Assembly: GCF_004293625.1 (NCBI RefSeq)
Contig: NZ_CP033040.1
Span: 434,001-498,000 of the forward strand
DNA: 64,000 nt
Origin: Thiomicrorhabdus indica
GTDB lineage: Bacteria; Pseudomonadota; Gammaproteobacteria; Thiomicrospirales; Thiomicrospiraceae
Reading direction: 5' to 3'
Shown here: one piece after another, positions 51,201 through 58,552 of the stretch
How the letters are laid out: every line of letters starts with the position of its first letter
Position numbering within the stretch: position 1 is the stretch's first letter
Position numbers and translations under genes: made by a program
Notes under the pieces: model-generated
Told to the model about the DNA's origin: nothing
The model's database searches: none
What the model saw: the letters and a program-made list of their open reading frames with translations, nothing else

Positions 51201-52517
51201 AATAACACGGTCACCATTAATAATACACACCTAAACGAAGGTGACCCAGACGATGATGGTGCCGAGCTCACCTACACATTGGATACACTCCCAACCAGTG
51301 GAACCTTACTGCTTAATAATGTCGCTTTAACACAGGGGCAAACCTTTACCCAAGCCGACATTGATAATGATTTATTAACCTTTGAAGCGGCAGGAACAAC
51401 GGGGGCAGTCACCTTTGACATCACACTTGCCGATGGCGGAGAGGATGGTGCAGGAACAGCCAGTGATACCGTGACAATCAATGTCACGTCACCACCACCG
51501 CCTCCAACACCAGAACCAACGGAGCCTCCGACCGAAGCACCTACTGAGGCTCCCACAGAGGCCCCAACAAATATAATTGATGGGGTGACGGTCGAGCAAG
51601 ACGAAGTCACCGAAAACGGTCAGACTGTGAATAAAATCATTATTAACCCTATACCGGCCGGCCGACAGAACACCGACGAGAGTAGTGATCTGGCCGACAT
51701 CCCATTACACTTTGATGCCGATAACAATCCAGTCACCACCCTAAGGCTTCCAGAAGGAATTGGTGTGACGGCACGCAGTAATGAGACCGCGGTTGATCAA
51801 ACCAGCTTCCGAGATGCATTGTATTTACTGAGAGATTCAGCGCCCGAATCTGATTGGTTTTCAATGATTAATGGACTCGACCAATGGTTGAATGGTAAGG
51901 GTGCCGGCTGGTTGAATCAAGTGACGTTTAGTTCATCAAGCGATGAAGCGCCATCACAACCGATTCAAGTCAGTGGTGTCGAAGGGAATGACAAAACCGA
52001 AGTCATGGTGATTGATGCGAGTCAACTACCGGCTGGCACAGTGCTTGATCTCGATAATATTGAATTTGCCATTATTGTCGGAGATGTCCAAGTTCGTGGA
52101 GGAGAAGGCAGTAACATCGTCTTTGCCGGCGGCAGTGGTCAGAATATTGTCCTAGGTGCCGAAGACGATGAGCTACATGCGGGTGATGGGAATGATACTG
52201 TTGGCAGTCGCGGAGGTGATGACCAGCTCTATGGCGATGCAGGTGACGATATACTCTTCGGCGGTACCGGAAACGACCTCATTGACGGCGGTGTCGGAAC
52301 GGACATTGCCGTGTTCGCCTATGACTATGCCGAATACAGCATTACACAACTGGAAAATACCGAAGACGGCACGCCCCAATGGCAAGTCAGTCATGCGACA
52401 GAAGGCACCGACACGCTGGTGAATATTGAATATCTGGAATTCGCGGATGTGACCATTACCTTAACAGGCGAAAGTCAGATCAATGATTTTGCCACCTCTG
52501 GTCTGTTGTTCTTCTAA
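45222..52517 (+). CDS. Giant DUF4347 / FG-GAP / RTX putative type I secreted protein 2
   Basis: The 2431-residue paralogue starts with DUF4347 (about 9-175; His65-Gly and Gly-Cys108 conserved). It continues with three near-identical 104-residue FG-GAP/VCBS-type repeats (residues 179-480) bearing calcium-type DxDxDGD loops, an Ig-like big domain, a cadherin-like domain, and a long array of beta-solenoid-like modules (LSNFENLTLDTGASVTMTEAQH type). VNDAP-type cadherin modules, a Pro/Thr/Glu linker and C-terminal RTX repeats follow. The last 77 residues are identical to giant protein 1. Type I secretion and an adhesive or biofilm role are inferred; no signal peptide is present. Confidence 0.82.
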   Translation: MTALQSPRQIAVIDQTVQDYQTLVEGAKAQGLEVILISAEGDGFEQLAEKLTGRSDIEALHILSHGADGQVFLGGEVLNSDTLANYSDELAVIQQSLSENGDILLYGCNVAATEIGVEFIGKLAQATGADIAASDDLTGASDKGGDWILEQSTGNIESTSIASISFSNVLASQFTQVSDPLAAAGAQTAYSGNRMFIDIDYDSDGDRDFIAYDGSAYKLYINDGSGGFTQTNPNVPFNLINATDYLVADFDNDGDEDVMTADTGANTSTYYRNDGGSFTTVADPLAAAGAQTAYSGNRMFIDIDYDSDGDRDFIAYDGSAYKLYINDGSGGFTQTNPNVPFNLINATDYLVADFDNDGDEDVMTADTGANTSTYYRNDGGSFTTVADPLAAAGAQTAYSGNRMFIDIDYDSDGDRDFIAYDGSAYKLYINDGSGGFTQTNPNVPFNLINATDYLVADFDNDGDEDVMTADTGANTSTYYRQDGTVGGTDNKPPVISSSTPTDNSTGIDPTANISLTFDEVISSTGTGTIKIYKASDNSLVESIPGNDGRVTGSGTTTISINPTTDLTASTEYYILIEKQAFFDADGMTFMGIDDVTTLSFTTGSSNATPTLGGAPADATVNEEVTTAIDLSAYNIGDTDGDTVTLTLAVTSGAIATTDGDGTSGGVTIANSVSASMTLQGAVGDLETYLNDTSKITYTSASINADSSAILTVTPNDGTTDGSADTVTLNITDVTSATSTGAGFNTSNSTNLTPYITTDSSDETIIISTQGHEVGSIADGQGGTDTLSVITGVNLSNMTTLQNFENLTLANDATVTIAASQLAQFTGTITAAGTETMNVNGDGDFTTLANIENFVVGDDVSTDNRTITIVSNSNVSAISDTDFVTFDIGSLNYTGTLQGDSDQYQDTLKMGDGADITGATLSGIDDLQLSSGASVSMTAAQHSDFYLNANIVIASGAEQITISDASSEVIALTPIERYVLNAANTITLSDSGQSVTGSIGDDTVNVGSLAATGTLDAGNGTDTMILSDGANISGATVSNFENLTLDTGASVTMTEAQHDAFTGAITAAGTEQITISAATDGFTGNAAIETYVLGAANTVTLGSVIQNVTGSIGNDTVIVGSFSTVGDLNGADNTDTLWLKDGANVSGATLSNFEMLQLDNNASVTLAAHQLAQFTAGIIAAGTETINIRGDNDFTTLANIENFVVGDDESDFSRTITVAQSNTNVTTISWTDAVTFDVGNLNYSGTLTGEGTVNDTLKMADGSSVSGATLANIENLTLDTGASVTMTEDQHDGFTGTLTAAGTEQITISAATDGFTAKASIETYVLGAANTVTLGAVGQNITGSTGNDTVNVGALTATGTLNADTGTDTLTLSNAANISGATVSNFENLTLANDATVTIAASQLAQFTGIITAAGTETINVNGDGNFTTLANIENFVVGDASTDNRTITIVSNSNVSATSVNDFVIFDIGSLNYTGTLQGDSDLYQDTLKMGDGADITGATLSGIDDLQLSSGASVSMTAAQHSDFYLNANIVIAPGAQQITISDASSEVIALAPVESYVLNAANTITLSDSGHSVTGSTGGDTIVVGAGTDLLTGGTGADTFKGSASNLNGDTIADLEIGDKLLITGINGLTTSNVRFSDANTLQVDTNATDFASPEIAMTLTNAAGANLAYTVEDSGPDTLITFQSLNDAPVFADLNGGATFIEDGSAVVIDSDVTVSDTEQDALNGGNGNFDGASITIARNGGANAEDVFSHNGQLGTLTQGQDFTYNSVTVGTVTTNASGTLVLTFNSSATSAIVNSVLQNIAYSNTSDTPPATVTLDYTFNDGTSDSTGTNQATVTITPTNDAPTVNLNGVTDVTVTEDTASNVDLSSVEFADPESNNITVTLTASAGSFATPADGAATGSGVTETLVNAQTITLEGTAADINTYLDTASNIQYTGDLDVSGDDSATLTISAVDAIGAALSPNPTVNIDITAVNDAPTIATNSGPNVQTNNTVTINNTHLNEGDPDDDGAELTYTLDTLPTSGTLLLNNVALTQGQTFTQADIDNDLLTFEAAGTTGAVTFDITLADGGEDGAGTASDTVTINVTSPPPPPTPEPTEPPTEAPTEAPTEAPTNIIDGVTVEQDEVTENGQTVNKIIINPIPAGRQNTDESSDLADIPLHFDADNNPVTTLRLPEGIGVTARSNETAVDQTSFRDALYLLRDSAPESDWFSMINGLDQWLNGKGAGWLNQVTFSSSSDEAPSQPIQVSGVEGNDKTEVMVIDASQLPAGTVLDLDNIEFAIIVGDVQVRGGEGSNIVFAGGSGQNIVLGAEDDELHAGDGNDTVGSRGGDDQLYGDAGDDILFGGTGNDLIDGGVGTDIAVFAYDYAEYSITQLENTEDGTPQWQVSHATEGTDTLVNIEYLEFADVTITLTGESQINDFATSGLLFF
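45756..46660 (+). repeat. Three tandem 312-bp repeats inside giant gene 2
   Basis: Copies begin at 45756, 46068 and 46380 with period 312 bp (104 codons); the third diverges after 46660. The DNA is nearly identical between copies, which shows recent expansion and predicts length variation by slippage or recombination. Confidence 0.95.
47631..49960 (+). repeat. Long-range internal repeat of giant gene 2
   Basis: About 580 bp from 47631 recur from 49377 at an offset of 1746 bp, falling to 1743 after loss of one codon. Shorter related modules fill the space between. Protein units share TGATLSGIDDLQLSSGASV-like and GAANTVTLG motifs. Confidence 0.85.
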
Positions 52518-52569
52518 CATCCAGCAACACATAACAAACACCGGCCGGTAGAAACCTTACCGGCCGGTT
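52287..52569 (+). repeat. 283-bp 3' duplication, copy B
   Basis: Partner of 43499-43781 at an offset of 8788 bp, in direct orientation. It includes the stop codon, the following spacer and both palindromes. Confidence 0.92.
52540..52568 (+). terminator. Paired ACCGGCCGGT hairpin behind giant gene 2
   Basis: Exact palindromes at 52540-52549 and 52559-52568 with the same AGAAACCTT spacer as behind giant gene 1. It stands between two convergent genes (giant gene 2 and the Cache gene), where a bidirectional stop would be useful. Confidence 0.5.
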
Positions 52570-52605
52570 CAAATCTATTAATATTCTTTACTGATGTTCA
52601 CAGGT

Positions 52606-54609
52606 TTATTCAATAAAGGTGATGACCATCGCTAAGATGTCATTTTGGTAACCATCATTCACTTTGTATTCTCGATAGCCTTCTGAAAGTTTATATCCCA
52701 CAATGCATTTTTTGCCTTCATATTGCCACTCAATAGCTCCAGATTTTCCATTTGGTAACTCTTTTAAAGAGCTTGGCAATACTAATTGTTGTCCGACAGA
52801 GAATCTGTCGCTTGAAGAAGAGATAATTTCACCGGCCGGTGTGGTAAATAAGCAGTGGGTGGCTTCATTGATTTCTTTATTGAGGTACTTCGGTTCTGTC
52901 TCTTGCAACATTGCTTGGAATTCTGGTTCGCTGTCGAACACCAATGCAATCCCACCGACGTTTTTGTTTGGTTGTTCCCAGTGTTTGACAGGCGCGTGAT
53001 AGACATAGGTGTGACGGTCTGAATATAAATCGGTCTGTTCAAATTTTGAAACCGTATATTTCTGTGTCGAATCTAATTTTAGACAGTCAGTGATGACACT
53101 TTGCTGTGGCAGTTGTGTGCCGACTAAATAACTTTCGTCAGGGTTCGAGACGGCAAGAATTTTACCGCGCGCATCATAAAGCATGATATTCGTATAAACC
53201 GTGTAGAGGTCATTGATGTACTTTAAGATTTTGTGCAGTTCGTCTGTTTCTTGAACCTGAAGAGTGGTTGACTCTGCATGCTTTGTTAATAACTCACGGA
53301 AAGTGCTATTTAAGGCCCACCAACGACAATCATTTGCACGTTCATAAAGATTACGATCCATGACTTCGACGGCTAAACTCGCACTGAACTCAACTTTGGT
53401 AATAATCGTTTTGACTAGGACTTGATGAATGTGATGAATAAAATCATCAAAGATTTCTTGAATATTTTGGCTAATATCCTGAAAACTGTCCAATACCGGA
53501 AGAAAGGCTTTAACGTCGCGTTTTAAAGAAGTGATTTTTCCATTCAAAATAACAATCAACAGCAGGGTGCTAACCTTAAGATTCATCTCTTCAAGGTCAT
53601 GCAGGTAAATGGATGAGTCGTGATTAATTTCAACTTCTATTGAAGCTTCTTCCTTGCCTTTTTGAAATGCCGTTTGGTAGCCTGCTTTTGCATAACCATA
53701 CCATTTCAAACCTTTGAAACCTTGGTAGCCATGAGTTAAGGTGCAAAACTCTAATCCTTGTGCGCTCATTTTGGGGGCTGTGTCCTGACGTGGTTCAGTG
53801 ACTTGTTTCCCTAAAGAGCTTTGTGTTTCGGAGTTGGCCGCAATCACTTTTCCCGATTCATCTAGCAGCATAAGCTCGTAGCCAGGAGTCTCCTTAATCA
53901 AGGTGTTAAAAATCCCTTCCATTTCTTCCGAAAACTCAAAACTCATGCATAACACGCCGACGGCTTGACCTTGGTTTTCAATACGCTTAGCGTAAATCAG
54001 GCTTTGCGTTTTATTCGGAAAGATGTCTGAGTGTCGATAGATTTCGATGTAGGCTTCTTGAGTGCGCAGTGCTTGTTGAATAAGAGGGTCGCTTGATATT
54101 GTTACTGGATTATTTTCATTCAGCTTGGCGCGAACTTCGCCTTGAGGGTTGAGCAGAACGATATCGTCATAAACACTGTACTTCGCAACGTATTCTTGAA
54201 TGCGATGTTCAATAAATGTCTGTTCTTGCTCGGTCACTTGTTCTTTGGTTAAGAATTCAACCAAATCATCATCGGTTGCAAGAAAACCGACATCCGCAGT
54301 TCGCTCAAACAGATTGCGGATAATCATGTCAATTGAAGCCTGTGCATTGAGTGTCATTTCACTACTTGCTTGATTCAGGTAGCGATTCACTAATGACTGC
54401 ATCATGATGTCACGAAGATTTTGGAATTCTTTTTGAGTCTCAACCACTGAAACTAACAGCTGAGGGTCAATGTTTTCATTATTGATTTTTCCGACCATTG
54501 CGACAGTGGTCCACCAAAGATCTTGGTGTTCAAGTGCGTCTAAATAGCTTTTGACGCCAGGTAAATATTCATTAAATTGTTTGATTTGTTGATTGGAGAA
54601 TTCTTTCAT
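52606..54609 (-). CDS. Tandem Cache-domain sensor-like protein without output domain
   Basis: The 667-residue protein seems to be made of two related halves. Each opens with the same helix-type motif (NLFERTADVGFLATD at 99-113 and NLYERANDCRWWALN at 420-434), followed by a Cache-like PAS fold with DIVLLNPQGEV or NIMLYDARGKI and a YVYHAPVKHW-type segment. I see no convincing signal peptide, HAMP, kinase, GGDEF or chemoreceptor signalling domain; residues 345-358 are the only hydrophobic stretch. It might work as a cytoplasmic ligand sensor with a separate partner such as a CheW-type protein, but that is a guess. One ACCGGCCGGT lies at 52831-52840. The start at 54609 lacks a clear ribosome binding site. 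Confidence 0.7.
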   Translation of the reverse strand: MKEFSNQQIKQFNEYLPGVKSYLDALEHQDLWWTTVAMVGKINNENIDPQLLVSVVETQKEFQNLRDIMMQSLVNRYLNQASSEMTLNAQASIDMIIRNLFERTADVGFLATDDDLVEFLTKEQVTEQEQTFIEHRIQEYVAKYSVYDDIVLLNPQGEVRAKLNENNPVTISSDPLIQQALRTQEAYIEIYRHSDIFPNKTQSLIYAKRIENQGQAVGVLCMSFEFSEEMEGIFNTLIKETPGYELMLLDESGKVIAANSETQSSLGKQVTEPRQDTAPKMSAQGLEFCTLTHGYQGFKGLKWYGYAKAGYQTAFQKGKEEASIEVEINHDSSIYLHDLEEMNLKVSTLLLIVILNGKITSLKRDVKAFLPVLDSFQDISQNIQEIFDDFIHHIHQVLVKTIITKVEFSASLAVEVMDRNLYERANDCRWWALNSTFRELLTKHAESTTLQVQETDELHKILKYINDLYTVYTNIMLYDARGKILAVSNPDESYLVGTQLPQQSVITDCLKLDSTQKYTVSKFEQTDLYSDRHTYVYHAPVKHWEQPNKNVGGIALVFDSEPEFQAMLQETEPKYLNKEINEATHCLFTTPAGEIISSSSDRFSVGQQLVLPSSLKELPNGKSGAIEWQYEGKKCIVGYKLSEGYREYKVNDGYQNDILAMVITFIE

Positions 54610-55058
54610 AATGTAGGGTAGTTTTGTTCCATAAATTGGTGTTAGTACAGAAGGCTGTGTGCCAACTTAATGATTATTTTTATAAAACAATAGCATAGAA
54701 AGTTTGATGGGTAGAATTCTGTTGGAAGGGAGGTAATACAAAAGTGGTAATTGTTTGCTTTTGGTGCAACTTTGGTTGTACTTCTTTAGTCGTACCTCTT
54801 TATGATAAAGCCTCACCATAGTAGTTATCCTTTTTGCCAAAAGGATAAACTCATTCTGTTCCATTGAATGAGAGAACAGGACGTGCCATTAAATGGAATA
54901 ATGTTCACTTAAGAATAAAGATTGCTTCACTGCGTTCGCAATGACGGTCATTGCGAGGCCTTTGGGGCGTGGCAATCTTCTCTTTTAATAAAGAAATCCA
55001 CTCAGCGAACCGCGTTATCTCATTGACTGGAAATTTTCAGTTGTTATGTGTTTCGTGT
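54610..55058. other. Intergenic region between two minus-strand genes
   Basis: No convincing gene is visible in these 449 bp. It holds a perfect 10-bp hairpin (54825-54834 with 54839-54848, loop TGCC) without T run, and a larger REP-like palindrome at 54918-54979 listed separately. A short minus-strand frame at 54667-54864 has no ribosome binding site and odd composition, so I do not call it. Confidence 0.6.
54918..54979. repeat. REP/ITR-like interspersed palindrome (62 bp)
   Basis: The ends AAGATTGC and GCAATCTT are inverted repeats, and the centre CGCAATGAC-GTCATTGCG is a second perfect inverted repeat, so the whole element can fold as a cruciform. The CAATGACGGTCATTGCGAGG-type sequence resembles short interspersed repeats found in many unrelated bacterial genomes. 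Confidence 0.7.
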
Positions 55059-57869
55059 TTATTTTTCCAGTAGTGGTTTTAAATACCGGCCGGTATGAGA
55101 TTCTGGGTGTTCAGCAATTTGTTCTGGTGTTCCTGTTGCGACAATGCTTCCACCACCTGAACCACCTTCAGGCCCTAAATCTACCACCCAGTCAGCGGTT
55201 TTTACGACATCTAGGTTGTGTTCAATAATGACAATCGTATTGCCGTGGTCACGTAATTGATTGATCACTTTTAACAGCAATTCAATGTCATGGAAATGCA
55301 GCCCAGTGGTGGGTTCATCCAAAATATACAAGGTATTGCCGGTATCGCGTTTGGCCAGTTCTTTGGCGAGTTTTACCCGTTGCGCTTCACCACCGGAAAG
55401 AGTGGTGGCGCTTTGACCGAGCTTGATGTAGCCTAACCCAACATCCATCAGCGTTTTAAGTTTTCGAGCAATGACTGGAATAGCATCAAAGAACGCCAAT
55501 GCATCTTCCACGTTCATGTCTAGAATTTCGTGGATGTTTTTGCCTTTATAGTGCACTTGAAGAGTTTCACGATTGTAGCGTTGCCCTTGGCAGACATCAC
55601 ACGGTACATAAACGTCTGGTAAGAAGTGCATCTCTACTTTTAAAACACCATCTCCCTGACAAGCTTCGCAGCGTCCGCCTTTAACATTGAAACTAAACCG
55701 GCCGGGATTATAGCCTCGCGTTCTGGCTTCCGGTGTTGCGGCTAATAACTCTCGAATGGGCGTGAATAAGCCGGTGTAGGTCGCTGGGTTGGAGCGGGGA
55801 GTTCGGCCAATGGCGCTTTGGTCAATGTTGACCGATTTATCAAAATGCTCCATGCCAAATAATGCATTGTAAGGCGCGACTTGATGTTGGGCTTTGTTGA
55901 GTTTGTTGGCCGCCAATTTCGACAGTGTACCGTTGATGAGCGTGGATTTCCCTGAGCCGGAAACACCGGTCACGCAGGTTAATAAACCGGCCGGTATCTC
56001 TAAGGTGACGTCTTTGAGGTTATTGCCAGAAGCCCCCTCTATTTTTAACCAATTGTCACCGGCCGGTAAACGTTTCGCAGGAATTTCGATTTTGCGTGTA
56101 CCGACTAAGAATTGTCCTGTTAGAGATTGTGCGTTGCCCATAATTTCTTGTGGTGTGCCTTGCGCCATAATGCGCCCGCCATGAATGCCTGCTCCCGGGC
56201 CAATATCGAGAACATAATCTGCCGCGCGAATCGCGTCTTCATCGTGTTCCACCACAATCACAGTATTCCCCAAATCACGAAGATGATTCAAAGTTGCCAG
56301 CAGGCGATCATTGTCACGTTGATGAAGACCGATTGAGGGTTCGTCCAAAACATACATGACACCTACTAAACCGGCACCAATTTGTGATGCCAGACGAATT
56401 CGTTGCGCTTCACCTCCCGATAGAGTGTCGGCGCTTCGGTTGAGCGTGAGGTAATTCAAACCGACATTGACTAGAAAGGTTAAGCGGTCTGAAATCTCTT
56501 TAACGATTTTATCGGCGATTTTTCCCTTCGCACCTTCGAGCGAGAGTGTTTGGAAAATTTCATGCAATTCGCCCACCGGCAATTCCGTCAGGCTCGGCAA
56601 GGTGTAATTTTTTACAAAAACATGACGTGCCACTTCATTTAAGCGTGCGCCACCACAAGAGGTGCAGGTTTGAGTGACCATGTATTTTTCAAGCTCTTCA
56701 CGTACCGATCGGCTCTCGGTTTCCGCAAAACGGCGTTCCATATTGGGAAGAACCCCTTCAAAACGTCGGGTATCGGAATATTTGCCATGCGGTAATGGAA
56801 TCTTTTTGCGGCCAGAACCATAAAGCACCACTTTTTGTTGCTCAGGTGTTAACTGATTCCATGGTGTTTCGACATCAAACTCGTAGTAGTCGGCGACGGC
56901 TTTTAATAGATCGTAATAGTATTTATGTCGGCGATCCCAGCCTCGAATCACGCCGCCGGCGAGTGATAGATCAGGGTGAGTAATAATCAAATCGGGCTCA
57001 AAACGCTCTTTTACGCCTAAACCATCACAGGTTGGACAAGCGCCATGAGGGTTATTGAAGGAGAAAATTCGAGGTTCGAGTTCCGTGATTGCGTAGCCAC
57101 AATGCGGACAGGCGAATTTTTCGGAAAACAGTAACTCAAAATCATCCTCGTCACTCATTGGTACAACTTTACAAACGCCATCGGCCAGCCGAAGCGCGGT
57201 TTCAAAGGATTCTGCCAAGCGTTGTTTCATATCGTCGCGCACTTTGAAACGGTCAATCACGACTTCAATGGTGTGTTTTTTGTTTTTGTCCAATTCTTCG
57301 ATTTGATCGAGTTCGACAATTTCTCCATTAATAATCGCGCGGATATAACCTTGCGCCTGTAATTCACCTAGCAAGGTTTCGTGAAGCCCTTTTTTTCCAC
57401 GGACGACGGGTGAGAGCAACATGCATTTGGTGCCTTCTGGCAGTTCTAAAGTATGGTCGACCATCTGGCTAACGGTCTGTGCTTCCAAATCACAGTCATG
57501 GGTCGGACAGCGGGGGGTGCCAACACGTGCAAACAACAGACGGAGATAGTCATAGATTTCGGTGACGGTTCCAACTGTGGAGCGTGGATTGTGAGAGGTG
57601 GATTTTTGCTCAATTGAAATGGCTGGTGATAAACCTTCAATGTGGTCGACATCGGGTTTTTCCATCACCGATAAAAACTGACGGGCATAGGCAGAGAGCG
57701 ATTCGACATAACGTCTTTGACCCTCTGCATAAATCGTATCAAACGCCAGTGAAGATTTACCCGAACCCGATAGTCCGGTAATCACAATTAACTTATCACG
57801 GGGTAGAGTGACATCAATGTCTTTTAGGTTGTGCGTTCGCGCACCGCGCACCACGATTTCTGTCAACAT
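55059..57869 (-). CDS. uvrA: UvrABC excision nuclease subunit A
   Basis: The 936-residue protein starts [18 protein letters not shown] at ATG 57869, with GGGAAG seven bases upstream; the GTG at 57884 lacks a ribosome binding site. It has two ABC ATPase modules: Walker [10 protein letters not shown] (32-40) and GVSGSGKST, each with the signature LSGGEAQR. Two CxxC...CxxC zinc modules are present (CPHCGY...CPTCDG and CEACQG...CDVCQG). It detects DNA damage and loads UvrB in nucleotide excision repair. Three exact ACCGGCCGGT copies (55085, 55986, 56058) and one variant (55697) lie inside. I see no LexA-type box upstream. Confidence 0.98.
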   Translation of the reverse strand: MLTEIVVRGARTHNLKDIDVTLPRDKLIVITGLSGSGKSSLAFDTIYAEGQRRYVESLSAYARQFLSVMEKPDVDHIEGLSPAISIEQKSTSHNPRSTVGTVTEIYDYLRLLFARVGTPRCPTHDCDLEAQTVSQMVDHTLELPEGTKCMLLSPVVRGKKGLHETLLGELQAQGYIRAIINGEIVELDQIEELDKNKKHTIEVVIDRFKVRDDMKQRLAESFETALRLADGVCKVVPMSDEDDFELLFSEKFACPHCGYAITELEPRIFSFNNPHGACPTCDGLGVKERFEPDLIITHPDLSLAGGVIRGWDRRHKYYYDLLKAVADYYEFDVETPWNQLTPEQQKVVLYGSGRKKIPLPHGKYSDTRRFEGVLPNMERRFAETESRSVREELEKYMVTQTCTSCGGARLNEVARHVFVKNYTLPSLTELPVGELHEIFQTLSLEGAKGKIADKIVKEISDRLTFLVNVGLNYLTLNRSADTLSGGEAQRIRLASQIGAGLVGVMYVLDEPSIGLHQRDNDRLLATLNHLRDLGNTVIVVEHDEDAIRAADYVLDIGPGAGIHGGRIMAQGTPQEIMGNAQSLTGQFLVGTRKIEIPAKRLPAGDNWLKIEGASGNNLKDVTLEIPAGLLTCVTGVSGSGKSTLINGTLSKLAANKLNKAQHQVAPYNALFGMEHFDKSVNIDQSAIGRTPRSNPATYTGLFTPIRELLAATPEARTRGYNPGRFSFNVKGGRCEACQGDGVLKVEMHFLPDVYVPCDVCQGQRYNRETLQVHYKGKNIHEILDMNVEDALAFFDAIPVIARKLKTLMDVGLGYIKLGQSATTLSGGEAQRVKLAKELAKRDTGNTLYILDEPTTGLHFHDIELLLKVINQLRDHGNTIVIIEHNLDVVKTADWVVDLGPEGGSGGGSIVATGTPEQIAEHPESHTGRYLKPLLEK

Positions 57870-57901
57870 TATCAGGCTTCCCACTTTTTGAGCAAACGGC
57901 C

Positions 57902-57907
57902 ATTATA
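57902..57907 (-). promoter_or_regulatory. Extended -10 promoter of uvrA
   Basis: Read on the minus strand, TTGGTATAAT forms an extended -10 element about 33 bases before the uvrA start. A good -35 box is missing, and no CTGT-N8-ACAG operator is seen within 150 bp, so SOS control is not supported. Confidence 0.5.
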
Positions 57908-58002
57908 CCAATTCAGTTTGAGAATCAGAGTCGGCTTTTCTCTGGGCATTCCGTTTTACCAATGCCTTAATGGTTCGATAAACAATTCTGTCGTTACAAT
58001 TT

Positions 58003-58012
58003 ACCGGCCGGT
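58003..58012 (+). repeat. ACCGGCCGGT palindrome upstream of uvrA
   Basis: Exact intergenic copy, preceded by TTT. It lies in the 683-bp uvrA-araC spacer, about 100 bp beyond the uvrA -10 box. Confidence 0.9.
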
Positions 58013-58082
58013 TGATGATAATATTTGCTTAAGTAAGTAGTCGACTAAGTACTCTCCTATAGAGTAATCAACGCCATCTTAG

Positions 58083-58253
58083 GTGTTGTTAGAAGTCATT
58101 GGCGAACAAGGAGAACGCAAGAGTAAAAGCGTTTCTTACTTTAAAACGAATGTTGTTTGGTCAGGTGCTATTATCACAGCCAATCTTTGCTGGCCGGTGA
58201 ATGAGTCGATGGAAATTAAACGTTTTGCACTAGGGTCTGTTGACAATTCATAA
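58083..58253 (+). pseudogene. Small coding remnant interrupted by a MITE
   Basis: A frame from GTG 58083 encodes EVIGEQGERKSKSVSYFK, then NVVWSGAIITANLCWPVNES and MEIKRFA before entering the MITE and stopping. Removing the 265-bp element plus one TA copy (267 bp, a multiple of three) restores the frame to LKRFDQ and a TGA at 58515-58517. The piece has normal coding character but no ribosome binding site and stops just upstream, so it is probably the tail of a decayed gene. I do not recognise the family. Confidence 0.4.
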
Positions 58254-58497
58254 TTAGGCTCTGCTCAAACCATTTTTCGTTCCAGCAAGGCTGAAAGAGC
58301 GCGGAATAGTTATTCTATTTGAGCGAATTTCTAACACTGCTGGGGCAAAAATGGCTTGAGCCCTACGGGTTGCGCTTAAAAATGTCGCACTCTTTGTTGC
58401 TCATCGCTTATTTGGAATAACCAAACTGCGCTCTGAGCGTCGCGATTGCTGCATTTTTAAGCAGCAACAGAGTCAAGTCTGAATTGTCAACAGACCC
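58233..58497. mobile_element. 265-bp MITE with perfect 18-bp terminal inverted repeats
   Basis: GGGTCTGTTGACAATTCA (58233-58250) is the exact reverse complement of 58480-58497. Both ends are flanked by TA (58231-58232 and 58498-58499), the target duplication typical of IS630/Tc1-mariner elements. No transposase is encoded. The interior folds strongly: 58263-58287 is an imperfect inverted repeat of 58338-58361, and TTGCTGC/GCAGCAA forms a hairpin near the right end. It must have been mobilised by a transposase elsewhere. It ends 55 bp before the araC-type gene. Confidence 0.88.
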
Positions 58498-58552
58498 TAA
58501 AGAGATTTGATCAATGAACGAACGAATACATGGTTGTTGAAGAAATATTAAT

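Noticed and set aside
37217-52517. A type I secretion system for the giant proteins
   Set aside because: No ABC exporter, membrane fusion protein or TolC-like gene is present in the window; only the C-terminal RTX signals suggest this route.
54667-54864. 65-codon minus-strand frame in the Cache-uvrA spacer
   Set aside because: No ribosome binding site, unbalanced composition and overlap with a hairpin; not supported as a gene.
57870-58060. LexA box controlling uvrA
   Set aside because: No CTGT-N8-ACAG type sequence is present; only an extended -10 is visible.
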